Source: Kitasatospora sp. NBC_01250
GTDB lineage: Bacteria > Actinomycetota > Actinomycetes > Streptomycetales > Streptomycetaceae
DNA length: 64,000 bases
Direction of reading: 5' to 3'
Assembly (NCBI RefSeq): GCF_036226465.1
Contig: NZ_CP108476.1
Coordinates: 372,001-436,000 of the forward strand
Under the pieces are notes generated by a model that saw only the letters and a list, made by a program, of their open reading frames with translations, searched no databases and was not told where the DNA came from. The translations under genes were made by a program, and so were the position numbers. Positions 1-7,433 of the stretch are shown one piece after another; the first letter of the stretch is position 1, and each line of letters starts with the position of its first letter.

Positions 1-765
1 GATGCCGCCCGAGAAGACGCCCCAGGCGACGGACGCCAGCTCCTGCGGGGACAGGTCGCCGCGGTCACAGCTCCGCAGGAGCCGGGTGAGCAGGTCATCG
101 CCCGGTTCCCGCCGTTTGGCCCCGATGATGCGTGCCCAGAGCCGGAACAGCTCCTCGCGGTCCCGGTGCACGGCCGGCAGGTCGGGGTCGCGGGCGGTGA
201 CCATGGAGATCGTCAGCTCGGTCAGCCGGGGGACGTGCCCGGCTCCGACGCCGAGGATCTGCGCCGTCACGCGGGCGGGCAGCGGCCGGGCGTAGTCGGC
301 CACCAGATCGGCGGTGTCCGCCTCGGCCAGCTCGTCCAGCAGTTCCGCGCAGACCCGGTCGACGAGTGGCCGCCAGCGCAGCGTGGCGCTGCGTGAAAGC
401 AGCGGCCCCAGGACGGCGCGCAGGCGTGCGTGGTCAGGGCCGTCGCTGTTGAGCAGGTGGCGGCCCTCGACGGCGAAGATGTCGTCGGGGTAGCGCCTGC
501 CGCCGAAGCCCTGGTCGGCCGTGGGCAGTCGGCGCATGTCATGGGCCAACCGTGGTTCCGTCAGGGCCTGCTGCGCCTCGGCGTGGCCGGTGACCAGCCA
601 TGCCACGAGTCCGCCGGGAACGACGACTTGTTGGACCCGGGCCTGCTCACGCAGCGCCCGGTAGTCGCGGTGTGCGTCCCAGCGTTCGGGTTCGCCGGTG
701 ACCAGCTGGGCGTGGGGGCAGGCCGAGGTGGCGAAGGCGCCTCCCGGCGGCTGTTGTTGGGACAC
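1..765 (-). CDS. Cytochrome P450, N-terminal part (runs off the left edge)
   Basis: Read leftwards from a GTG at 765, this frame gives 255 residues with the N-terminal half of a bacterial class I cytochrome P450. It starts VSQQQPPGGAFATSACPHAQ, then shows a typical B-helix region (AEAQQALTEPRLAHDMRRLP) and the C-helix phrase LLNSDGPDHARLRAVLGPLL, with the H-x-x-x-R that contacts haem propionates. The I-helix region begins at the window edge (SVAWGVFSGGI), so the ExxR and haem-cysteine motifs lie outside. It would be a soluble monooxygenase needing ferredoxin and a reductase. It is divergent from the dehydrogenase at 977 across 211 bp. An ATG at 776 is in the wrong frame, which is why the GTG is chosen. 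Family assignment is firm; the substrate cannot be told. Confidence 0.85.
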   Translation of the reverse strand, partial: MSQQQPPGGAFATSACPHAQLVTGEPERWDAHRDYRALREQARVQQVVVPGGLVAWLVTGHAEAQQALTEPRLAHDMRRLPTADQGFGGRRYPDDIFAVEGRHLLNSDGPDHARLRAVLGPLLSRSATLRWRPLVDRVCAELLDELAEADTADLVADYARPLPARVTAQILGVGAGHVPRLTELTISMVTARDPDLPAVHRDREELFRLWARIIGAKRREPGDDLLTRLLRSCDRGDLSPQELASVAWGVFSGGI

Positions 766-976
766 GAGGGCTCCATCGCGGTGGCAGGGAGAGCGGTCGT
801 TTCGTGTTCCCACCCTGTCCCCCGCGGTGTCGGGCGACGCCGTGCGGTAGCCCCCTCGGCCCAGACGGGCCGCTCGAACGGGTGAGGCGGCGTGCCGCCC
901 GGGGATCACCGGGCGCCCGACCCCGGATGATCACTGGTCGGTGGCTTTTCGGTGACGAGGCGTTCGGGAGGCGAGC

Positions 977-1720
977 GTGCGGGTGAGAGGCTCGGTCGCG
1001 CTGGTCACCGGTGCGAATCGGGGGCTCGGGCGGGCGTTCGTCCGTGCACTGTTGGAGCGTGGCGCGCGGACCGTCTACTGCGCTGCGCGTGATCCTCGCG
1101 GGGTCGGTGAATCCGGTGGCGTTCCGGTCCGGCTCGACATCACCGTGCCCGAGCACGTGGCGGCGGCAGCGGCCACGTGCTCCGACGTGACGTTGTTGAT
1201 CAACAACGCCGGTGTGCTGATGAGCAGTCCGTTCCTGGCGGTCGACCGTAACGGAGCCGCCGAGACGGAGATGGGGGTGAACTACTTCGGCACGCTGTCC
1301 ATGTGCCGGGCCTTCGCCCCCGTTCTCGGGCGCAACAGCGGAGGAGCGCTGGTCAACGTGCTGTCCGCGGCCAGCTGGATCACCTTGCCGAGCATGGGCT
1401 CGTACTGCGCGTCCAAGGCAGCCGCCTGGGCGCTGACCAACGGCGCCCGCGTCGAGCTGCGCGCTCAGGGCACGCTGGTGGTCGCGGTTCATTCCGGGTT
1501 CATCGACACGGAGATGGCCGCCGCGGTGGGCGGATTCAAGATCGGTCCCGAGACGGTGGCCGCCCGGGCGCTGGATGCCGTGGAGGAGGGCCGGGAGGAG
1601 GTCCTGGCCGATGAGCGCACCCGGCGGATCAAGGCTGCCCTGCCGAACGACCTGGAGCTGATCTACCCGGACGTGCAGGAGCGGTGGGACCGACGGGAGC
1701 GCCCCCTCAGCGAGGGGTGA
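977..1720 (+). CDS. Short-chain dehydrogenase/reductase (SDR)
   Basis: A 247-residue classical SDR. The cofactor loop is TGANRGLG (residues 11-18), the structural NNAG is at 76-79, and the catalytic set is Ser130, Tyr143 and Lys147 (YCASK). The family reduces or oxidises carbonyl/hydroxyl groups with NAD(P)H in the cytosol. A GTG start is chosen because GGGAGG sits about 6 bases upstream. The 3' end overlaps the convergent P450 by 14 bp, so transcripts of the two genes collide. With three P450s and a ketosynthase nearby, a role in tailoring a secondary metabolite is plausible but not shown by the sequence. Confidence 0.88.
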   Translation: MRVRGSVALVTGANRGLGRAFVRALLERGARTVYCAARDPRGVGESGGVPVRLDITVPEHVAAAAATCSDVTLLINNAGVLMSSPFLAVDRNGAAETEMGVNYFGTLSMCRAFAPVLGRNSGGALVNVLSAASWITLPSMGSYCASKAAAWALTNGARVELRAQGTLVVAVHSGFIDTEMAAAVGGFKIGPETVAARALDAVEEGREEVLADERTRRIKAALPNDLELIYPDVQERWDRRERPLSEG

Positions 1721-2912
1721 GCGCGAGGGGGAGGTCGTTCAGGCCGCGGACGGCGGCGGTGATGTCCTTGTGGGACGGGTCCCCGGCCAGCTCCAGGTGG
1801 CGGGTGCGGGCCAGCAGGTGTCCCAGGGCGAGGCCGGCCTCCAGGCGGGCCAGTGGTGCGCCGAGGCAGAAGTGGATGCCCGCTCCGAACGACAGGTGCG
1901 GGTTGGGCGCGCGTTGCAGGTCGAGTCGCTCGGGCCGGGCGAAGGCGCGCGGATCGCGGTTGGCGGATCCGATGAGCAGCGCGACGGGGGTGCCCGGCGA
2001 CAGGGCGGTGCCGGCCACGGCGGTCTCCTGCTGGACGGTGCGGAAGGTGATCTGGATCGGCGAGTCGTAGCGCAGGAGTTCGTCCATGGCGGCGGGGTCG
2101 AGCAGGCCGTCGGTGGTACGGGCGCGGGCTGCTTCGAGTTGGGCGGGGTGCCGCAGCAGGGCGAGGGCGCCGTTGGCGATGATGTTGGCGGTGGTCTCGT
2201 AACCGGCCATCAGCAGCAGCGCGCACATGGGGATCAGGCCGCGCGGGGTGAGGGTCGGGCCCGAGTCGGCATGGGAGATCAACCGGCTGAGCAGGTCGGG
2301 GCCGGGGTGTCGGCGCCGGTGGGTGATCTGCTCACGCAGGTAGGCGACGAAGACGGCGGCGGCCTGTCGGGCGGCGGCGAGGTCGGGCCCGCTGATGGAG
2401 TAGGGCGGATCGAGCAGCCGGCCGATCGGCGGGGTCTGGGCCCGGATCCAGGGCTGGTCCTGCTCGGGCAGGTCGAAGAGGCTGCAGATGACGCGCAGCG
2501 ACAGCGGGTAGGCGAACTCGCCGAGCAGGTCGACGTGTTGCTTCTGCAGCGCGGTGTCGAGCAGGTCGTCGACGAATCCGCTGATGCGGGGTGCGAGCGC
2601 GCTGATCGTCCGGGGGCCGAAGAACTGGGCGGCCACCCGGCGCAGCGGACCGTGCTCGGGCGGATCGAGGCCCAGGAAGGAGAAGATCCGGTTGGGTGCG
2701 GTGGTCGGCCCGTGGCCCAGGCGGGTGTCGCGCAGTGCGGCGGAGACGTCGCGGTGGCGGGTGACCACGGTCAGGCCGTGCGGGCCCTGGCACAGTGGCG
2801 CCGACTCCCTGGCCAGGGCGTAGCGGCTGTAGGGGTCGGCGTGCAGGGCGGGGTCGAAGGGGTCGAAGTACCGCTCCCGGCCGGTGGGGAGGCTCTGGAT
2901 GGTCTGGGTCAT
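1707..2912 (-). CDS. Cytochrome P450
   Basis: A complete 401-residue bacterial P450. The I-helix oxygen-activation motif reads AGYETTAN, the K-helix ExxR lies in MDELLRYDSPIQ, and the haem signature FGAGIHFCLGA places the axial thiolate at about Cys349. Length and motif order match soluble actinomycete class I P450s. No ferredoxin or reductase is encoded next to it. It is convergent with the SDR on its 3' side. The substrate is unknown. Membership of a biosynthetic patch with the P450 at 3811 and the ketosynthase is inferred from proximity only. Confidence 0.93.
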   Translation of the reverse strand: MTQTIQSLPTGRERYFDPFDPALHADPYSRYALARESAPLCQGPHGLTVVTRHRDVSAALRDTRLGHGPTTAPNRIFSFLGLDPPEHGPLRRVAAQFFGPRTISALAPRISGFVDDLLDTALQKQHVDLLGEFAYPLSLRVICSLFDLPEQDQPWIRAQTPPIGRLLDPPYSISGPDLAAARQAAAVFVAYLREQITHRRRHPGPDLLSRLISHADSGPTLTPRGLIPMCALLLMAGYETTANIIANGALALLRHPAQLEAARARTTDGLLDPAAMDELLRYDSPIQITFRTVQQETAVAGTALSPGTPVALLIGSANRDPRAFARPERLDLQRAPNPHLSFGAGIHFCLGAPLARLEAGLALGHLLARTRHLELAGDPSHKDITAAVRGLNDLPLALTPR

Positions 2913-2974
2913 GGGCGGGTGTGTCCCCTGGTTCGAGTCGTCGTCCGGGCCCGTGGCCGGGTGGGGTGACTACT

Positions 2975-3036
2975 GGCGCGGGCCGGTGCGGGCGGAGACG
3001 GCCCTCGGGTCGTGTCCGCCCGCACCGGCCCGCGCC
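2975..3036 (-). terminator. Long hairpin, probable terminator
   Basis: Perfect 22-bp inverted repeat (2975-2996 and 3015-3036) around an 18-base loop, starting about 30 bases after the stop of the secreted-protein gene that reads leftwards. There is no T-run, as is usual in high-GC actinomycetes. Confidence 0.7.
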
Positions 3037-3066
3037 TTCGCGGTGCTGCCAGATTTCCGGTCAGGG

Positions 3067-3642
3067 TCAGAGCTTGGAGAAGGTGACGACCGAGGTCTGC
3101 GACTTGCTGCTCTCGCCGGCCTGGGTTCCGCAGCCGGTGCCGCTGGAGGTCCCGGTGATGGTCGAGGCGTAGCCGGCGAACTTGGTGCTGCCGACGTCCG
3201 TGGTGCCGCTGATCGTCACGGCGCCGGTGCCGTCGGCGTCGAGTTCGTCGAACTTGGTGTAGGTGCCCGTGGTCCTGGTGCCGTCGGACCAGTCGACCTC
3301 GACGGTGTAGCTGCCCGATGTCTCGTCGCCCGTGCACTCGGCTGCGGCGATCGAGCCGCTGAACTTGGTCGTGCCGCGGGCGAGGAGCTTGCCGCCGACG
3401 TCGAGGCAGGTGATGGTCCCGGTGCCGCGGTACGTCTCGGACTGCGGGTTGTCGGTACTGCCCGGGTCAAGGGGCTGGGCGAAGGAGTCGGTGGAGGTGG
3501 AGCTGCAGGTGGCGACGAGGGTCGCGGCGGAGGCGGTGGTGGGGGCCGCGAGCGCCAGTCCACCGGTGAGCAGACCGGCCGCGCTGGCAGCGGCGAGCAG
3601 CCGGGACACGCGGGCCGCGGACTTGGGGGCGAGCAGGAGCAT
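3067..3642 (-). CDS. Secreted protein of unknown function
   Basis: A 191-residue protein starting at MLLLAPKSAARVSRLLAAAS. It has a clear Sec signal peptide: basic start, hydrophobic Ala/Leu stretch, and an ASA-type cleavage region near TTASAA. The mature part is Thr/Ser/Gly-rich and predicted mostly beta, with four Cys (ATCSS, ITCLD, AECTG, GCGTQ) that could form two disulfides. A longer frame opens upstream at 3756, but its extra 38 residues are basic and precede the signal peptide, so the internal ATG is preferred. I do not recognise the family. It is transcribed in the same direction as the P450 genes on either side. Confidence 0.7.
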   Translation of the reverse strand: MLLLAPKSAARVSRLLAAASAAGLLTGGLALAAPTTASAATLVATCSSTSTDSFAQPLDPGSTDNPQSETYRGTGTITCLDVGGKLLARGTTKFSGSIAAAECTGDETSGSYTVEVDWSDGTRTTGTYTKFDELDADGTGAVTISGTTDVGSTKFAGYASTITGTSSGTGCGTQAGESSKSQTSVVTFSKL

Positions 3643-3810
3643 GGGGTCCGTCCGTTTCGGGAGGTCGCGCTGGGGACAGCGCCGTTGCCGGTACGCATTG
3701 ATTCGACTACGCACCGTTCTGTCCTCAGTAGATCGGTGCACTCCCGCCCTCGGCAACCGTGAAGGCCCGAACGGACCCTGTGCGGGTGCCGCCGGCCCGA
3801 GCAGTCCCGG

Positions 3811-5040
3811 TCAGGGGCCGAGCGTGACGGGCAGGGTGGTCCAACCGCGCATGGTGATGCGGTGGTTGCTCTGGGGCGGGCCGGCCGCCCGCAGCCCCGG
3901 GAAGCGGCGGAACAGGGCCGGCAGGATGACCCGTGCCTCCATCCTGGCCAGCACGGCGCCCAGACAGTAGTGGGCGCCGCCGCCGAAGGAGAGCAGTTGG
4001 CCGGTGTCGCGCCGCAGGTCGAAGGCGTCGGGTTCGGGGAAGCGCTCCGGGTCGCGGTGAGCGGCCGCGAGCAGCACCAGGACCTCCTGACCGGCCTTCA
4101 CCGGCAGGTCGCCGACGGCGGTGTCCCGGCGGGCGATCCGGGTGAACAACTGCACCGGCGGGTCGTGGCGCAGGGTCTCCTCCACCGCGGCAGCGGCGGC
4201 GCGCGGATCCTCGGCGACGGCGGCGGACTGTCCGGGGTCGGCCATCAGGGCGCTGATCGCATGGTCGAGCAGGACGGTCGTGGTCTCGAAGCCCGCGGCC
4301 ATCGCGAGGGTCAGTGCTGCTTCGGACTCGTCCTGCGTCAGCCGGCCGGCTGCCTGGGCCCGGGCCAGCTGGGAGGCGAGGTCGTCCCCGGGGCGTCGGC
4401 GGCGCTCGGCCAGCAGCGCGGAGAGGTAGGGGCGAAGAGCCGCGGCGGCCGTGTCGCAGCGTTCCAGGGCGCGGGTGTCGACGTACGGGTCGAGCAGCGC
4501 GAGCAGCGGTTGGACCAACTCGTAGACCCAGCCACTGTCCTGGGCGGGCACGCCGGTGAGAGTGCAGGCGACCGCCAGGGGCAGCGGCAGGGTGAGCAGC
4601 GCGTGCAGGTCGACGCAGCGGCCGTCGGCAGCGAGCCGGCCCAGGGCCTCGAGCCGCTGCCCGGTGATACCGCGCACCAGGTGCTCCAACTCATGGAGGC
4701 GCTGGGGGGTGAAGGCGGCCGACATGACCTTGCGGACGCGCAGGTGGTCCGACCCGTTGCAGAACAGCATGGCGGCACCGAACAGGCGCATCCCGGCGCT
4801 GGAGCGCCAGTGGGGAGTGTGCGCGTCGAACCAGGCCGCGTCCTTCACGGCGAAGGCGGGGTCGCGGGCGATCGAGGCCGCGTCGGCGTAGCGGCTGAAC
4901 ACGTACGTCCCGGTCGCGGTGCGGTGCACGGGGGCGCACTCGCGCAGCTGCGCGTACCAGGGGTAGGGGTCCGTGCGGCCGGTGGGCGAGAACATCCGGC
5001 GCAGCAGGCTGTCAGGTCCGAGGCTGGTGCTGGTGGGCAC
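3811..5040 (-). CDS. Cytochrome P450
   Basis: A 409-residue P450. Motifs in order: C-helix (NGSDHLRVRKVMSAAF), I-helix AGFETTT, K-helix EETLRHDPP, and haem loop FGGGAHYCLGA with Cys359 as thiolate ligand. A GTG at 5040 is used because AAGGGA lies 5-6 bases upstream. The frame stays open to 5856, but that extension is antisense-like sequence under the ketosynthase. The gene follows the ketosynthase by 59 bp on the same strand, so the two are probably co-transcribed and may act on the same acyl or polyketide-like product. Confidence 0.92.
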   Translation of the reverse strand: MPTSTSLGPDSLLRRMFSPTGRTDPYPWYAQLRECAPVHRTATGTYVFSRYADAASIARDPAFAVKDAAWFDAHTPHWRSSAGMRLFGAAMLFCNGSDHLRVRKVMSAAFTPQRLHELEHLVRGITGQRLEALGRLAADGRCVDLHALLTLPLPLAVACTLTGVPAQDSGWVYELVQPLLALLDPYVDTRALERCDTAAAALRPYLSALLAERRRRPGDDLASQLARAQAAGRLTQDESEAALTLAMAAGFETTTVLLDHAISALMADPGQSAAVAEDPRAAAAAVEETLRHDPPVQLFTRIARRDTAVGDLPVKAGQEVLVLLAAAHRDPERFPEPDAFDLRRDTGQLLSFGGGAHYCLGAVLARMEARVILPALFRRFPGLRAAGPPQSNHRITMRGWTTLPVTLGP

Positions 5041-5099
5041 GCGGGTCCCTTCTGGTGCTGGTGCGTGCGGTGTTCCGGAGGGCGGGCGCCCGGGACGGC

Positions 5100-6341
5100 T
5101 CAGTCGACGCGGAAGGCCAGGACGACGTTGTGCCCGCCGAAGCCGATGGAGTTGCTGAGCGCGGCGACCGGACCGAGCGGCAGGTCGCGCGGCTTGTCCC
5201 GGACGATGTCGAGGTCCACGGCCTGGTCGAGTTCCTCGATGTTGACGGTGGCGGGCACCGTGCGGTGGTGCAGGGCCAGCACGGTGGCGATGGCCTCCAC
5301 CGCGCCCGCCGCGCCCAGCAGGTGGCCCGTCATGGACTTGGTGGCGCAGATCGCGAGCCCGGTGGCGAGCGGGCCGAACGCGGCCTTGAGGGCGGCGAGT
5401 TCGGCGAGGTCGCCCTTCGGGGTGGCGGTGGCGTGCGCGTTCACGTGCGCGACCTGCGAGGGATCGATGCCACCGGCGGCCAGGGCCTGCGTGACGGCTT
5501 CGGCGAGCGACCCGCCGCCCGGGGCCGGCTCGGCCACGTGGTAGCCGTCGCTGGTCAGACCCGCCCCCGCCAGCCGGCCGTAGTGCCGCGCGCCACGGGC
5601 GGCGGCGTGCCGGGCCGACTCCAGGACCAGGATGCCCGCGCCCTCGCCCAGCACGAAACCGTCCCGGTCGCGGTCGTAGGGACGTGAGGCCCGCGCGGGA
5701 TCGTCGTTGCGCCTGGAGAGCGCCATCATGTTGCCGAACGCCGCGATCGGCAGCGGATGCACCGCGGCCTCCGCGCCGCCGGCGATGACCACGTCCGCGC
5801 GACCGGCGCGGATCATCTCGAAGCCCTGGGCGATCGCCTCCGCCCCGGACGCGCACGCCGACGTCGGCGCATGCACCCCGGCCCGCGCGCCGAACTCGAC
5901 CCCCAGGGCCACCGCGGGCCCGTTGGGCATCAGCATCGGCACGGACAGCGGCGACACCTGACGCGGCCCCCGCTCACGCATCAGGTCGTGCGCGGCGAGC
6001 AGCGTCGTCACCCCGCCCATGCCGGTGGCCACCGCCACGCCCAGCCGCGCCCCCTCCACCACCGGCGTCCCCGCATCCGCCCACGCCTCCCGGGCGGCGA
6101 CCAGTGCGAACTGCCCGGAGCGGTCCAGTCGGCGGGCCTCCACCCGCCCCAGCACCTCCCGCGGCTCGACCCTCGCCCGCGCCGCGATCCGCACCGGCAG
6201 CGCCGCCGCCCACTCCTCCTCCAGCGCCTGCACCCCGCAGCGGCCCGCCAGCAGCGACTCCCAGGTGTCCGCGACCGAGCCTCCCAGCGGAGTCGTCGCG
6301 CCCAAGCCGGTCACCACCACACCAGTTCCAGGCCCGTCCAC
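5100..6341 (-). CDS. Beta-ketoacyl-ACP synthase II-like ketosynthase (FabF family)
   Basis: A 413-residue ketosynthase that would perform decarboxylative Claisen condensation of an acyl-enzyme with malonyl-ACP. Cys163 (SACAS), His303 (NAHAT) and His340 (KSMTGH) fall at exactly the E. coli FabF positions, followed by GAAGA and the C-terminal NSIGFGGHN loop. The usual HGTST-type loop after the first His reads HATATP here. No acyl-carrier protein, chain-length factor or malonyl transferase lies beside it. Pairing with the downstream P450 rather than with fab genes suggests a specialised-metabolism role over housekeeping fatty-acid synthesis; that is inference. Confidence 0.9.
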   Translation of the reverse strand: MDGPGTGVVVTGLGATTPLGGSVADTWESLLAGRCGVQALEEEWAAALPVRIAARARVEPREVLGRVEARRLDRSGQFALVAAREAWADAGTPVVEGARLGVAVATGMGGVTTLLAAHDLMRERGPRQVSPLSVPMLMPNGPAVALGVEFGARAGVHAPTSACASGAEAIAQGFEMIRAGRADVVIAGGAEAAVHPLPIAAFGNMMALSRRNDDPARASRPYDRDRDGFVLGEGAGILVLESARHAAARGARHYGRLAGAGLTSDGYHVAEPAPGGGSLAEAVTQALAAGGIDPSQVAHVNAHATATPKGDLAELAALKAAFGPLATGLAICATKSMTGHLLGAAGAVEAIATVLALHHRTVPATVNIEELDQAVDLDIVRDKPRDLPLGPVAALSNSIGFGGHNVVLAFRVD

Positions 6342-6678
6342 GCGTCATCCCTTTCCGTCGGCCCACCCGCTGGGCGATGGACTGTGCACTGCGGCACGTC
6401 CCCGGTGGACGGCGGACACCGCCCACACCCGCCATCGTGTGCCGCACCGCCAGGCCCTCGCACGTCCGGCGGCGCAATCGGCAGGCACCCGGCTTTCGCT
6501 GCGCCGACCAGGCCGGAACCGGCTGCGGCCGGACGAGCCGAATCGGACCACCGGCGACGGCGGCCCGATCGGGAGAGAGCCCGTCGGGGATCGGAAGGCG
6601 GGTTCGGCCGCGCCCGCGCGGGACCACCAGCAGCCCGGGCCGCCCCGCCACCCGACGGACCGCGTCCAGGCCGGGCGG
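6342..6678. other. Gene-free stretch between ketosynthase and deaminase
   Basis: About 337 bases. It must hold the promoter of the leftward ketosynthase/P450 unit and the 3' end of the deaminase transcript. Open frames here are antisense-like, Arg/Pro-rich and without a ribosome site. I see no RNA gene or repeat. Confidence 0.5.
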
Positions 6679-7152
6679 CTACCCCCAGTACCCCGTGTGC
6701 ACCGCTGCGGCCTCCTCGAAGAGGTGCGGCCCGGAGACCTCCACGCTGTTCCCGCCGGCTGCGAAGACCTGGCGGCACGGCAGGTCGAGCACCGGCTCGT
6801 CCGGGTCCACTCCCGCGATGGCGTTCAGCTCGGTCGCGGCGAGCGCGTACACGACCCGCCGGATGCCGCTCCAGTAGATCGCGCCGGCACACATCGCGCA
6901 CGGCTCGGTGCTCGTGTACAGGGTGGCCTCGGTGAGCTGGGCCGGGGCCAGGGCGCGGGAGGCCTGCCGGACCAGGTTGGTCTCCGCGTGGGCGGTGACG
7001 TCGTGGTCGGTCAGCACGGTGTTCTCGGCCGTGAGCAGGACGCCCCCGCCGGAGTCGGCGAGCAGGGCGCCGAAGGGATGGTTGCCGTGCGCTCGCGCGG
7101 AGGCTGCCAGCTCGATGGCCGTGAGCAGGTGGGCGTGGGGGTGATCGGCCAT
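6679..7152 (-). CDS. Nucleoside/guanine deaminase (CMP/dCMP deaminase fold)
   Basis: A 157-residue zinc deaminase. The catalytic signature is intact: HAE at 55-57 (His ligand plus proton-shuttling Glu) and PCAMC, with Cys85 and Cys88 completing the zinc site. The surrounding STEPCAMCAGAIYWSGIRRVVY is typical of guanine deaminases and tRNA-adenosine deaminase-like proteins. The C-terminal part (VLDLPCRQVF) fits the stand-alone nucleoside deaminase group better than TadA. The start at 7152 is set by GAGGAG about 7 bases upstream. It would act in the cytosol on a purine base or nucleoside. It appears monocistronic. Confidence 0.88.
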   Translation of the reverse strand: MADHPHAHLLTAIELAASARAHGNHPFGALLADSGGGVLLTAENTVLTDHDVTAHAETNLVRQASRALAPAQLTEATLYTSTEPCAMCAGAIYWSGIRRVVYALAATELNAIAGVDPDEPVLDLPCRQVFAAGGNSVEVSGPHLFEEAAAVHTGYWG

Positions 7153-7433
7153 GACGTGTCTCCTCGGGGCGGTGCGGCCAAGGCCTGCTGACATCACCTG
7201 GGCCGGCACATCAGCCTACTGGTGGTTCGCGGAGGCTTCGGGGTGTCCCCGGATCCCGGCGCGGCACCCGCGCACGGTGGTGCAACCGCAGCACGACGGC
7301 CCGCCGGGCGGGCCGAACGCAGTCACCGGGAGTGACTGTCCGGGGCCGAGAATGCGAATGGCAGAAATCCGAGGAACGAGACAACGAGAAGAACCTGGCA
7401 GGAAAATCCGGGCATGGTGCTAAACATGACAAC

